Part shown: positions 44,072-52,873 of the stretch, in pieces
Layout of the letters: the number at the start of each line of letters is the position of its first letter
Numbering within the stretch: the stretch's first letter is position 1
NCBI RefSeq assembly: GCF_001746835.1
Contig: NZ_CP016094.1
Span: forward strand, 1-64,000
Direction: 5' to 3'
Length of the DNA stretch: 64,000 nt
From: Lacunisphaera limnophila
GTDB lineage: Bacteria; Verrucomicrobiota; Verrucomicrobiia; Opitutales; Opitutaceae
Notes under the pieces: generated by a model
Told to the model about the DNA's origin: nothing
Databases searched by the model: none
The model's input: the letters and a program-made list of their open reading frames with translations, nothing else
Position numbers and translations under genes: made by a program

Positions 44072-44269
44072 CGGCCGGTCCGGGCGAATCGCCGGGCCTA
44101 CCCCGTGGTGCGGTCCCACCCCACTCCCCGGGTGATCGGGTTGCCGCCTCCGACGCAACCCGTGCGCGGGCTTGGCCAAGATGCGCCGAGCCGGCCGCCC
44201 GGATTTAAGGCATGCTCACCCTGCGGCATTCCAAGCCGGCCAGGACCGCACCCCCGACATCCGCCACGC

Positions 44270-45688
44270 ATGTCCTCCGAAACTGACCAACAATCCAAGT
44301 ACGCCTGGTCGTTGATCAACCGCGCCACCCCACCCAAGCGGCCGGCCGCCGAGCGCGTGGGGGACTTCAAGGAAATCTACAGCGAGTTCGACGAGGCGAC
44401 CGCGCGCGAGCAGGCGGCCCGCTGCATCCAGTGCCCCGAGGCGCTCTGCATGACCGGCTGCCCGCTGGCCAACCGCATCCCCGAATGGATGGCCCTCACC
44501 GCCCAGGGCCGCTTCCTCGAGGCGGCGGAACTCTCCCGCGCCACCAGCAACCTCCCGGAAATCTGCTCGCGCGTCTGCCCCCAGGAAAAACTCTGCGAGG
44601 GCGCCTGCATCCTGAACGGCCGCGCCGACCCCATCGCCATCGGCGCCATCGAGCGCTTCATCAATGAGTTTGCCTTCGCCCACGGCGGGCTCGACGCCAC
44701 CCCCGCCCCGCCCAATGGACGGAAGGTCGCCATCATCGGCTCCGGGCCGGGCGGCCTCGCCTGCGCCGACGAACTCGCCCGCCTCGGCTACGGGGTCACT
44801 ATCTTCGAGGCCCAGGCCGTGCCCGGCGGCCTGCTCGTCAACGGCATCCCGGCCTTCAAACTGGAAAAACACATCGTCGAGCGCCGCATCGATCTGCTCG
44901 TCCGGCGCGGGGTCGAATTCCGCCTCAACGTCCGGGTCGGCTGGGATGTTTCCCTCGCCGGCCTGCGCGAAAAATACGACGCCGTCTTCCTCGGCATCGG
45001 CGCCCAGAAACCCAAGCCCCTCGACGTCCCCGGCGCGGAATTGTCCGGGATCGTCGACGCCCTCCCCCTCCTCATCCAAAAAAACGTCGCCTCCCCGCTC
45101 ATGGCCGGCGTCCCGATCGGGGTCCGCGGCCGCCGTGTGGCCGTGCTTGGCGGCGGGGACACGGCCATGGACTGCCTGCGCACCGCCCTGCGCGATGGCG
45201 CGCAGGAAGCCGTGTGTCTCTACCGCCGCGACCTCGCCAACATGCCGGGCAGCCGCAAGGAATACGCCAACGCCCTCGAGGAGGGCGCGCAGTTCCGCTT
45301 CCTCACCAACCCGGTCGCCCTCCTCGGCGATGCCGCCGGCCGCGTCACGGCCGTGCGCTGCGTCCGCATGGAACTCGGCGCCCCCGACGCCTCCGGCCGG
45401 CGCTCGCCGCGGGCCGTCCCCGGCTCCGAATTCGACCTGCCCGCCGACCTCGTGGTCGTCGCCTACGGCTTCGACCCCGTGCCCTTCCCGCCCGGCAGCG
45501 ACCTCGCCCAGACCGCCACCGACAAATGGGGCGGCTTCAAGACCGACGAAAACCTGATGACCTCCCTCCCCGGCGTGTTCGCCGGCGGCGACTCCGTCCG
45601 CGGACCGAGCCTGGTGGTCCACGCCGTGCGCGACGCCCGCCGCGCTGCCCAAGGCATCCACCGTTACTTGGCGGGCAAACCCGCCTGA
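44270..45688 (+). CDS. gltD: Glutamate synthase small subunit (GltD-like oxidoreductase)
   Basis: The NADPH-dependent GltD passes electrons to glutamate synthase. Seen: N-terminal cysteine clusters CIQCPEALCMTGC and CSRVCPQEKLCEGAC (dihydroprymidine dehydrogenase-type Fer4_20), an FAD-binding GSGPGGLACADELARLG, an NADPH-binding GGGDTAMDCLRTALR and the C-terminal GVFAGGDSVRGPSLVVHAV. Length is 472 residues from the ATG at 44270. No gltB large subunit is adjacent, so it may pair with one elsewhere or act with another partner. The 198-base gap upstream holds no gene and no clear motif. Confidence 0.93.
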   Translation: MSSETDQQSKYAWSLINRATPPKRPAAERVGDFKEIYSEFDEATAREQAARCIQCPEALCMTGCPLANRIPEWMALTAQGRFLEAAELSRATSNLPEICSRVCPQEKLCEGACILNGRADPIAIGAIERFINEFAFAHGGLDATPAPPNGRKVAIIGSGPGGLACADELARLGYGVTIFEAQAVPGGLLVNGIPAFKLEKHIVERRIDLLVRRGVEFRLNVRVGWDVSLAGLREKYDAVFLGIGAQKPKPLDVPGAELSGIVDALPLLIQKNVASPLMAGVPIGVRGRRVAVLGGGDTAMDCLRTALRDGAQEAVCLYRRDLANMPGSRKEYANALEEGAQFRFLTNPVALLGDAAGRVTAVRCVRMELGAPDASGRRSPRAVPGSEFDLPADLVVVAYGFDPVPFPPGSDLAQTATDKWGGFKTDENLMTSLPGVFAGGDSVRGPSLVVHAVRDARRAAQGIHRYLAGKPA

Positions 45689-45782
45689 TCGCGCCCAAGG
45701 TGGAACCCGGCCTCCAGATGGGTCGGCTCGGCGCCTCCTCCTCCGGGGTCAGCGCCCCGCTCCCCCTTATCCTCAACCCGCC

Positions 45783-46088
45783 CTAGGCCTTCCCCGCCCC
45801 CCGCAGCAACCGCGCGTCCACCACAAATGGTCCCGCCGGCAACAAACTCGCGGCCAAAACCAGACCGGTACGCTGCCAGGTCCAGGCCTGCTCCCACGCG
45901 GCGTGGAGCGCCGCTCCCACGTACAGCACGAATAACACCCCGTGCGCCATGCCCACCACGCGCACGGCCGCCGGCTCCCCGTAGACATACTTCAACGGCA
46001 TGGCGACGCCCAGCAGCACCAGGAAGGACACGCCTTCCCAGAAGCCGATCACCCTCAGCCGTCCGATCGTGGATTTGTACCATGGCAT
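45783..46088 (-). CDS. DUF3817-domain small membrane protein
   Basis: 101 residues from the ATG at 46088. Seen: the domain's signature LRVIGFWEGVSFLVLLGVAMPLKYVYGEP, MAHGVLFVLYVGAAL and LLPAGPFVVDARLL, with three hydrophobic segments. This is an integral membrane protein of unknown role, found in many phyla. The upstream 12-codon extension to 46124 is possible but the family usually starts near the chosen ATG. It converges with gltD and is separated from the TIM-barrel gene by a short GGCCGGTCTTCGACTGGCC repeat. Confidence 0.88.
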   Translation of the reverse strand: MPWYKSTIGRLRVIGFWEGVSFLVLLGVAMPLKYVYGEPAAVRVVGMAHGVLFVLYVGAALHAAWEQAWTWQRTGLVLAASLLPAGPFVVDARLLRGAGKA

Positions 46089-46143
46089 GGCCGCCCAACC
46101 CATCCACGAATCCAGCGCCGTCAAGCGCCACGCCCCAAAGCAG

Positions 46144-46162
46144 GGCCGGTCTTCGACTGGCC
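46144..46162. repeat. Short GGNCCGGTCT repeat, copy 1
   Basis: GGCCGGTCTTCGACTGGCC at 46144-46162 is a small hairpin. Related copies lie at 52687 and 59617, in both cases starting inside the stop codon of a gene. Confidence 0.6.
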
Positions 46163-46203
46163 TTCAGCCGCATCCGACCTGCCGACCCGGCCCGAGATCA
46201 CCC

Positions 46204-47154
46204 TTACCCGAACCGCTTCGCCAGCAATTCCTCCACCCGCTGCTTCGACGACAACACTTCCTCCGGCGTCAGCCGCGGGCTGAATTCCAGCACCAGCGTG
46301 TGTTCCGGCCGCCAGAACTGGCTGACCATCTCAAAGTCGATCTTGCCCGTGCCAATGGGCTGGTGGTCGCGCCCGTCGGCGCTCACGTCGTGCAGGTGAA
46401 AACCGATCGCGTTGGGTGCGTTCTTCTCCAGGTGCTCGCGGTGGTTGAGCAGGCCCATGTCGTGCTTGATCTGGGCATGGCCGGTGTCGTGCCAGTACCC
46501 GCAGGCGCCGGGCTGGGCCATCGCCGCGATCAATTCCGGGTGGTCCGCATCGAGTGGCAGCTCGTCGAATTTCTCGCGGTTCTCGAAGCCCAGCTGCAGG
46601 CCCTTGGGCGCGGAGTAGGCCAGCAGCTCCGTCAGGCTGGCCTTCGTCTTGGCCCAATACGGCGGCATCCGGCCTTTAAGCTTGGCCAGGGCCTTGGCCA
46701 CCATCTTCTGGTACCCGGTGTCGGCCGAGAGGTCGTCGGCCGTATGCTCGTCGTAATACGCCTCGGCCTTGCGCGTGGGGTTGAGCCAGAAAAACTCCAC
46801 CGAGCCGAGATGCAGCACGATCTTCTTGGCGCCGACTTGGCCGGCGAAATCCACCGTGCGCTTGCTCTGCCGCAGCCATTGGTCGCGCTCCCGGGCATCC
46901 GCCGATGACGGCAGGTAAAGGTTCGGCGCGGCGTGGCTCACACCAGGCGGCAGGGGACAGAAATTGTGGCAGGAGGCCACCTTGATCACCCCTTCCTCGA
47001 CCGCCTTCAGGATGCCCGGCACGAGCGTGATCTTGATGCCATGGCTGAGCTCGACGTACTCGAAACCCAGCGCCGCCATTTCCTGCATCATCTCATAACC
47101 CTGCTGGTGGCGTTGGGAACACCAGCAGCTGGAGAGGGCGACGATGGGCTTCAT
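46204..47154 (-). CDS. Sugar-phosphate isomerase/epimerase-like TIM-barrel protein
   Basis: 316 residues, xylose isomerase-like TIM barrel (AP endonuclease 2 superfamily). Seen: early SSCWCSQRHQQGYEMMQEMAALGFEYVELSHG, ASCHNFCPLPPG, KIVLHLGSVEFFW, LQLGFENREKFDELP with a metal-binding glutamate, GYWHDTGHAQIKHD and IGFHLHDVSADGRDHQPIGTG, the usual metal-ligand and catalytic positions. It probably interconverts a keto-sugar or an inositol-type substrate; which one cannot be told. No sugar transporter or kinase lies nearby. It is a single gene, with a REP-type repeat upstream. Confidence 0.92.
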   Translation of the reverse strand: MKPIVALSSCWCSQRHQQGYEMMQEMAALGFEYVELSHGIKITLVPGILKAVEEGVIKVASCHNFCPLPPGVSHAAPNLYLPSSADARERDQWLRQSKRTVDFAGQVGAKKIVLHLGSVEFFWLNPTRKAEAYYDEHTADDLSADTGYQKMVAKALAKLKGRMPPYWAKTKASLTELLAYSAPKGLQLGFENREKFDELPLDADHPELIAAMAQPGACGYWHDTGHAQIKHDMGLLNHREHLEKNAPNAIGFHLHDVSADGRDHQPIGTGKIDFEMVSQFWRPEHTLVLEFSPRLTPEEVLSSKQRVEELLAKRFG

Positions 47155-47228
47155 GCGCGGTTATCGGACACTAGGACACGGTAACCCGCCTAAATCAAGC
47201 CATGTGCTTTAGCGGTCGAAGCTTCACC

Positions 47229-47336
47229 TGTCGGGCGGGTTCGCCGACGAAGGCTTGGCGGAGATGGCGCAGCAACCCCGCCTCGAACGCGGCAGAGGTG
47301 TCGGGCAAAGGCGGGGTTCGGCGACCCCGCCCTACA
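47229..47336. repeat. REP/BIME-type inverted repeat, copy C (long-arm type)
   Basis: It begins TGTCGGGCGGGTTCGCC, and its right arm is identical over 27 bases to that of copy B, ending GGCGACCCCGCCCTACA. The left arm has the same loop insertion as copy A (GGCTTGGCGGAGATGGCG). It lies between the TIM-barrel gene start and the rpsU terminator. Confidence 0.88.
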
Positions 47337-47349
47337 ATTTTCCACCCCC

Positions 47350-47390
47350 AAAAAGAAAACCGGCCGGCATCCGAAGGACGCACGGCCGGT
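47350..47390 (-). terminator. Rho-independent terminator of rpsU
   Basis: Minus-strand stem ACCGGCCG/CGGCCGGT with an 18-base loop that can itself pair partly, followed by TTTCTTTTT. It lies 23 bases after the rpsU stop. Confidence 0.9.
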
Positions 47391-47412
47391 GAAAAGGGAC
47401 AGATCGGGAAGC

Positions 47413-47610
47413 TTACTCCGCGTAACGGCGGCGCAGCATGGCGGTGAAAGCCATGACCTTCTCCTTGCGGCGGCGGCGCTCGCAGGGCTTCTCGTTGTAA
47501 CGCTTGGTGCGAACATCCTTGATGATGTTCTCGCGCTCGAGCTTCTTCTTCATGCGGCGCAGCGCACGGTCGATCGGCTCATTCTTACGCATTTTGATCT
47601 CGATGGGCAT
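47413..47610 (-). CDS. rpsU: 30S ribosomal protein S21
   Basis: 65 residues, a basic helical protein of the small subunit near the 16S 3' end. Seen: MPIEIKMRKNEPIDRALRRM, then KKLERENIIKDVRTKRYNEKP and an Arg-rich C-terminus (RRRRKEKVMAFTAMLRRRY). Length and charge are typical. The leader is pyrimidine-rich (CTCCCTCCCTTTC) without a Shine-Dalgarno sequence, notable because S21 helps select starts. The 238-base gap upstream to dnaE holds no gene. Confidence 0.96.
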   Translation of the reverse strand: MPIEIKMRKNEPIDRALRRMKKKLERENIIKDVRTKRYNEKPCERRRRKEKVMAFTAMLRRRYAE

Positions 47611-47848
47611 GGTGAAAGGGAGGGAGTTGTCTTTGGAAAAGGAAACAAAGAGCCAGCCGCCCCGGCCACCGTCAACCCCTATTTTTGCGGATCACTCCGG
47701 CCCCTCTGAACTCCCCCTTGGCCGGGCCAAATCCGCCCCCATGGGCCAGCGAGCTCGCCCCCGCCTCCCCGCCTCGGACTGGTAAAACTCGCCCGGCAGT
47801 CCCTTAGTTCTTGCCCGCGCCTAACCCCCTGATTCCCATAAACGAACC

Positions 47849-50800
47849 TTGGCGTCGCCCGACTCAAATTTCGTCCATCTCCACGTCCACAGCGACTACT
47901 CCCTGCTGGACGGCGCCTGCCGGATCGACCGCCTCATGGACCGGGCCACCACCCTCGGCATGAAGGCCCTCGCCCTCACCGACCACGGCAATCTCTACGG
48001 CACGATCGAGTTCTACAACCAGGCCAAGGCCAAGGGCATCAAGCCCCTCCTCGGCTGCGAGCTCTACCTGGCCGCCGGCTCCCGCCTCGAGCGCACCGGC
48101 CGCTCCGACGAGGGCAAATCCATCTACCACCTCGGTCTGCTCGCCCGCGACCTCACCGGCTACCAGAACCTCCTCAAGCTCGTCTCCGACGCCCACCTCA
48201 AGGGCTTCTATTACAAGCCCCGCACCGACCTCGAGAAACTCGCCCAGCATTCGAAGGGCCTCATCGGCTTCACCGGCTGCCTCGCTTCGCTCGTCCCCCA
48301 ACACCTGCTGAACGACAACTACGAGGAGGCCCGGAAGGCCTGCGCCCACTTCGTCGAGATCTTTGGCCGCGAGAACTACTTCGTCGAAATCCAGGACCAC
48401 GGCATCCCCGAGCAACTCAAGGTCATCCCCGGCCTCCTCAAGCTCGCCCAGGAATTCAACCTGAAGGTCGTCTGCTCGAACGACGTCCACTACGTCAATT
48501 CCGCCGACGCCGGCCCGCACGACACTCTCCTCTGCATCCAGACGGGCTCGAAGGTCGCCGACGACAACCGGATGAAGTTCACCGGCACCCAGTTCTACCT
48601 CAAATCCCGCGAGGAGATGGCCACCGTCTTCAAGGAGGTGCCGGAGTCCCTCACCAACACCCAGCTCGTCGCCGAGATGTGCGACGTCGCCATCCCCTTC
48701 CCCAAGGGCTCCGAGCGCTACCCGAAATACCCGCTCCCCCCCGAGGTGAAGACCGACCGCCCCGGCTACCTCAAGGACCTCTGCATCGCCGGCCTCCGCA
48801 CCCGCTACGGCGTCGACTACACGAAGCCGGAAAACGCCAAGGACAAGGATCAGGCCAAAGTCCTCGCCGAGCGCCTCGACTTCGAGCTCTCCATCATCAC
48901 CAAGACCGGCTTCATCGACTACTTCCTTGTCGTCTGGGATTTCATCGACTGGGCGCGGAAGCACGGCATCCCTGTCGGCCCCGGCCGCGGCTCCGGCGCC
49001 GGCTGTCTCGTCGCCTACCTGCTCGGCATCACCAATCTCGACCCGCTGCGCTTCAAGCTCCTCTTCGAGCGCTTCCTGAATCCCGAGCGCGTCTCCCCGC
49101 CCGACTTCGACATCGACTTCTGCATGCGCCGCCGCGGCGAGGTCATCGACTACGTCCGCCAGAAATACGGCAACGACTGCGTCGCCAACATCATCACCTA
49201 CGGCACCCTCGGCGCCAAGATGGTCATGCGCGACGTCTCCCGCGTCCACGACCTCCCCTACGTCGAGGCCGACCGCCTGGCCAAGATGATCCCCGACGAG
49301 CTCAACATCGAGCTCAAGACCGCCATCGAGAAATCTGCCGAGCTGCGCAACGAGTTCGAGAAAAACCCCGTCGCGAAGAAGATCATCGACCAGGCCCTCG
49401 TCCTCGAGGGCATGGTCCGCAACACCGGCAAGCACGCCGCCGGCATCATCATCACCGACCGGCCGCTCGAGGAATTCGTCCCCCTCACCCTGCAGGAAGG
49501 CGACGTCACCGTGCAGTTCGACATGAACGCCGTTGGCAAGCTCGGCCTGCTGAAGATGGACTTCCTCGGCCTCAAGACGCTCACCGTCATCGCCGACGCC
49601 GTCGCCAACGTCCACCGCACCGCCGACGCGAAGTTCGACCTCGAGGCCGTCGGCTTCGAGGACCCGAAGACCTACACCCTCCTCAACTCCGGCCGCACCA
49701 CCGGCGTGTTCCAGCTGGAATCCGGCGGCATGCAGGCCCTGTGCCGCCAGATCGGCCTCTCCTCCATCGACGAGATCGTCGCCCTCATCGCCCTCTACCG
49801 CCCGGGTCCCATGGAGTGGATCCCCGACTACGTCCGCGGCAAGAAGGAGCCCAGCACTGTCACCTACCCGCACAAGCTCCTCGAGGAGGTCTGCCGCGAG
49901 ACCTACGGCGTCATGGTCTACCAGGAGCAGGTCATGGAAGCGGCCAAGATCATCGCCGGCTACACCCTCGGCGGTGCCGACATGCTCCGCCGCGCCATGG
50001 GCAAGAAGGACGCCGATGCCATGGCCAAGGAGCGCGCCAAGTTCGTCGAGGGCGCCGCGAAGGTGAACAAGATCGACGCCAAGACGGCCAACTCGATCTT
50101 CGACATCCTCAACAAGTTTGCCGGCTACGGCTTCAACAAGTCCCACTCCGCCGCCTACGCGGTGCTCAGCTACCAGACCGGCTACCTCAAGGCCAACTAC
50201 CCGGTCCAGTTCATGGCCGCCATGCTCACCTCTGAGCTCGGCAATTCCGAGAAGGTCGCCCACTTCATCGCCGAGTGCGAGGCCATGGGCCTCAAGGTCC
50301 TCGGCCCCGACGTGAACGAATCGCGCGCGGATTTCACCCCCGTCGGCGACAAGATCCGCTTCGGCCTCGCCGGCATCAAGGGCGTCGGTGAACAGGCCGC
50401 CCAGAAAATCATCGAGGAACGCGAGGCCAGCGGCCCGTTCAAGGACTTCGCCGACTTCACCTCCCGCGTCGACGCCCGCGCCCTCAACAAGCGCGTGCTT
50501 GAGCACCTCGTGAAAACCGGCGCCTTCGATTTCAGCGGCGCCGCCCGCAAGCCCCTCTTCGACAGCATCGACGCCGCCATCGCCGGCGCCGCCGCCCACG
50601 CCCGCGACAAGGCCGCCGGCCAGCACAGCTTCCTCGACGCGTTCGCCGAGCCCCCGCCGAAGAAGAAGGCCGGCGCCAACGGCACCACCGTCCACACCAC
50701 GTCCACCGCCGACTTCACCTCCGCCGAGCGCCTCCAGTTCGAGAAGGAGCTCCTCGGCTTCTACGTCTCCGGCCACCCGCTCAACGCCTACAGCGGCCTC

Positions 50801-51406
50801 GCCGAGGCCCTCTGCACCCACACCGAGGAGACCGTCCTGCTCGAGGGCGACCGCGTCGAGTTCCGCCTCGCCGGGGTCATGAGCGGTATCAACAAGAAGC
50901 TCTCGAAAAAGGACAACCGCCCCTGGGCCTTCTTCAACCTCGCCAGCAAGAAGGCCACCATCGCGGTGAACATGTACGCCGACGCCTACGAGGCCTACGG
51001 CAAGCTCCTCGCCGAGAACGCCCCCGTCGTCATCCTCGGCACGGTGATGAAGGGCAACGACGGCGCCCGCCTCAACGTGAAGGAGCTCTACCCGCTCGAC
51101 GCCTACCTGCAGAACAACATCCGCAAGGTCACCTGGCTCCTCCAGCCCACCCACGCCGACCTGCCCGGTTTCTTCCGGCAGCTGCGCGAGACCCTCAACG
51201 CCGCCAGCGGCGACACCAAGGTCGAGCTCGCCTTCCTCTTCGAGCATCGCGTCGCCCCCATCGCCGAGGTCGCCGGCGCCCTCAAGTGGCGCATCGCCCC
51301 CGATGCCTTCCAGCGCCTCCGCGCCCATCCCGCCGTGTCCGGCCTCCTCGCCGAGGCCCGCTCCCCCGAGCTCAAGGAAGTGAAACGCTGGGGGCGGAAA
51401 GGCTAA
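47849..51406 (+). CDS. dnaE: DNA polymerase III alpha subunit
   Basis: Replicative polymerase. Seen: the N-terminal PHP domain (FVHLHVHSDYSLLDG), the polymerase palm block PPDFDIDFCMRRRGEVIDYV with the catalytic aspartates, GPGRGSGAGCLVAYLLGI, the fingers, a tandem helix-hairpin-helix region (IRFGLAGIKGVGEQAAQKI) and a C-terminal OB fold (about 1010-1080). Length is 1185 residues, the usual DnaE1 size. The first in-frame start after a stop at 47822 is a TTG at 47849, with no ATG or GTG alternative upstream. The leader lacks a Shine-Dalgarno sequence. Confidence 0.97.
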   Translation: MASPDSNFVHLHVHSDYSLLDGACRIDRLMDRATTLGMKALALTDHGNLYGTIEFYNQAKAKGIKPLLGCELYLAAGSRLERTGRSDEGKSIYHLGLLARDLTGYQNLLKLVSDAHLKGFYYKPRTDLEKLAQHSKGLIGFTGCLASLVPQHLLNDNYEEARKACAHFVEIFGRENYFVEIQDHGIPEQLKVIPGLLKLAQEFNLKVVCSNDVHYVNSADAGPHDTLLCIQTGSKVADDNRMKFTGTQFYLKSREEMATVFKEVPESLTNTQLVAEMCDVAIPFPKGSERYPKYPLPPEVKTDRPGYLKDLCIAGLRTRYGVDYTKPENAKDKDQAKVLAERLDFELSIITKTGFIDYFLVVWDFIDWARKHGIPVGPGRGSGAGCLVAYLLGITNLDPLRFKLLFERFLNPERVSPPDFDIDFCMRRRGEVIDYVRQKYGNDCVANIITYGTLGAKMVMRDVSRVHDLPYVEADRLAKMIPDELNIELKTAIEKSAELRNEFEKNPVAKKIIDQALVLEGMVRNTGKHAAGIIITDRPLEEFVPLTLQEGDVTVQFDMNAVGKLGLLKMDFLGLKTLTVIADAVANVHRTADAKFDLEAVGFEDPKTYTLLNSGRTTGVFQLESGGMQALCRQIGLSSIDEIVALIALYRPGPMEWIPDYVRGKKEPSTVTYPHKLLEEVCRETYGVMVYQEQVMEAAKIIAGYTLGGADMLRRAMGKKDADAMAKERAKFVEGAAKVNKIDAKTANSIFDILNKFAGYGFNKSHSAAYAVLSYQTGYLKANYPVQFMAAMLTSELGNSEKVAHFIAECEAMGLKVLGPDVNESRADFTPVGDKIRFGLAGIKGVGEQAAQKIIEEREASGPFKDFADFTSRVDARALNKRVLEHLVKTGAFDFSGAARKPLFDSIDAAIAGAAAHARDKAAGQHSFLDAFAEPPPKKKAGANGTTVHTTSTADFTSAERLQFEKELLGFYVSGHPLNAYSGLAEALCTHTEETVLLEGDRVEFRLAGVMSGINKKLSKKDNRPWAFFNLASKKATIAVNMYADAYEAYGKLLAENAPVVILGTVMKGNDGARLNVKELYPLDAYLQNNIRKVTWLLQPTHADLPGFFRQLRETLNAASGDTKVELAFLFEHRVAPIAEVAGALKWRIAPDAFQRLRAHPAVSGLLAEARSPELKEVKRWGRKG

Positions 51407-51418
51407 ACCCTCGTTGCC

Positions 51419-51495
51419 GTCATCCTGAGCGCAGCGAAGGATCCAAGCCTGCAACCAATGCGAGCCATGCCCGGATCCGACGCTTTGCCCAACTG
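51419..51495. repeat. CATCCTGAGCGCAGCGAAGGATC-type repeat
   Basis: The dnaE to RsmB-like gap contains CATCCTGAGCGCAGCGAAGG (about 51421-51440), a motif found in many bacterial genomes, followed by an inverted copy of GGATCC (51445 and 51474). A shorter relative, CATCCTGAGCGTTGTCGG, lies at 1497-1514 after dnaA. Confidence 0.55.
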
Positions 51496-51506
51496 ACCTG
51501 AAACCA

Positions 51507-52688
51507 ATGTCCTCCCCCGTCCTCAACAACGCCGCCCGCATCCTGAAACTCGTCGAGACCGGGACGCCCGCCGACCAGGCCCTGCGCGAGTCGCTCACCC
51601 AGGACCGCCACTACACGGCCCCTGCCGAACGCCGGAACGTCAGCCGCGCGGTGTTCACCTACTTCCGCTGGCTGCGCTGGCTCGCCCCGAAGGACTCCCA
51701 CCAAAAACAACTCGAGGCCGCCCTCGCCCTGCAGGAACGTTTCAATAAAACCCCCTCGAGCTTCAAACCCGAGGCCCTCGCCGCCCGCGCCGTGCCGGCG
51801 TGGCTGCAGGCGGAGATGGACGTCATCCCCGACGCGTGGCTCCGCCAGCTTCAGTCCGAGCCCGCCCTCTGGATCCGCGCCAAGGCCGGTACCGGCGTCG
51901 CGCTCACGAAGAAGCTCAGCCACATCACGCCCGCCGCCCAATCCCCCGACGCCCTGCGCTACACCGGCCTCACCGACCTCTACCGCACCAAGGAATTCCA
52001 GGCCGGCGAATTTGAAATCCAGGACCTCGCCTCGCAACTAGTCAGCCTCGCCTGCGCGCCGCGGCCGGGTGAAACCTGGTGGGACGCGTGCGCCGGCGAG
52101 GGCGGCAAGACCATGCACCTCGCCGACCTCATGCAGAACAAGGGCCTGCTCTGGGCCAGCGACCGCTCGGTGCGCCGCCTCGCCAAGCTCAAGGATCGCG
52201 CCGCCCGCGCCCAGGTCTTCAACTACCGCGCCGCGGAATGGGACGGCGGCGCCAAGCTACCGACCAAGGCCAAATTCAACGGCATCCTCGTCGACGCCCC
52301 CTGCAGCGGTGTCGGCACCTGGCAGCGCAACCCGCACGCCCGCTGGACCGCCTCCCCCACCGACGTGCGCGAGCTCGCCGCCGTGCAGGCCAACCTCCTC
52401 AACCACGTCGCCCCCGCGGTCAAACCCGGTGGCCGCCTGATCTACTCGGTCTGCACCCTCACCCGCGCCGAGACCACCGCCGTGGCGGAGGCGTTTGCCC
52501 AAAGTCATCCCGAATTTGAACCGATTCCCGCCTGGCCCGGCCCGGCAATTAAGAAGGATGAATTAAGAATGAAGAATGATTCTCCGGAAATTCTTCCTTC
52601 TTCCTTCATCCCTCCTCCTTCGCTTTTCCTCTGGCCCCACGACCTGAACGCCAACGGCATGTTCATCGCCGCCTGGCAAAGAAAGTAG
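51507..52688 (+). CDS. RsmB-like rRNA (cytosine-C5) methyltransferase with repeat insertion
   Basis: 393 residues. Seen: an N-terminal NusB-like helical region (1-110), the SAM motif ETWWDACAGEGGKTMHLA, the catalytic-cysteine motifs DAPCSGVGTW and YSVCTLTRAET, and a C-terminal VPH-like end LFLWPHDLNANGMFIAAWQ. Between ESHPEF-like sequence and that end lies a 25-residue segment (KKDELRMKNDSPEILPSS and on) encoded by an A/G-rich inverted repeat that keeps the frame. Predicted to methylate 16S or other rRNA. The stop TAG is the first part of a TAGGACCGGTC repeat. Confidence 0.9.
   Translation: MSSPVLNNAARILKLVETGTPADQALRESLTQDRHYTAPAERRNVSRAVFTYFRWLRWLAPKDSHQKQLEAALALQERFNKTPSSFKPEALAARAVPAWLQAEMDVIPDAWLRQLQSEPALWIRAKAGTGVALTKKLSHITPAAQSPDALRYTGLTDLYRTKEFQAGEFEIQDLASQLVSLACAPRPGETWWDACAGEGGKTMHLADLMQNKGLLWASDRSVRRLAKLKDRAARAQVFNYRAAEWDGGAKLPTKAKFNGILVDAPCSGVGTWQRNPHARWTASPTDVRELAAVQANLLNHVAPAVKPGGRLIYSVCTLTRAETTAVAEAFAQSHPEFEPIPAWPGPAIKKDELRMKNDSPEILPSSFIPPPSLFLWPHDLNANGMFIAAWQRK
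52548..52621. repeat. A/G-rich inverted repeat inserted in frame in the RsmB-like gene
   Basis: Arms GGATGAATTAAGAATGAAGA (from 52557) and its imperfect complement TTCTTCCTTCTTCCTTCATC (from 52590) enclose a short centre. The composition (A/G on one arm, T/C on the other) is unlike the GC-rich gene around it. The whole element is translated. Confidence 0.8.
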
Positions 52689-52733
52689 GACCGGTCTTCC
52701 TCCTTCGCGAAGACTGCGGAGGACAGACCGGCC
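52687..52733. repeat. GGACCGGTCTTC repeat, copy 2 (extended hairpin)
   Basis: TAGGACCGGTCTTCCTCC pairs imperfectly with GGAGGACAGACCGGCC 30 bases further on. The first TAG is the stop codon of the RsmB-like gene. The 185-base gap to the next start (52689-52873) otherwise holds only a GGTTCGATTCC-like stretch on the minus strand. Confidence 0.6.
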
Positions 52734-52873
52734 GGCCCGGGTTGCCCATCCCGCCTGCCCCGGTCTCATCACCCGGTCGCACATCCGCCATAGACAGCGG
52801 AATCGAACCTGCTATTTCAGAGTGCCTGAGGCGCGCAAGGGCCGGCGTGCCTCCATCAACCCGCTCACCCACC

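Noticed and set aside
47864-51598. A 1244-codon open frame on the minus strand opposite dnaE
   Set aside because: It is an antisense shadow: the high GC content and codon bias of dnaE keep stops out of the opposite frame. The translation is Gly/Glu/Val-rich low complexity with no domain.
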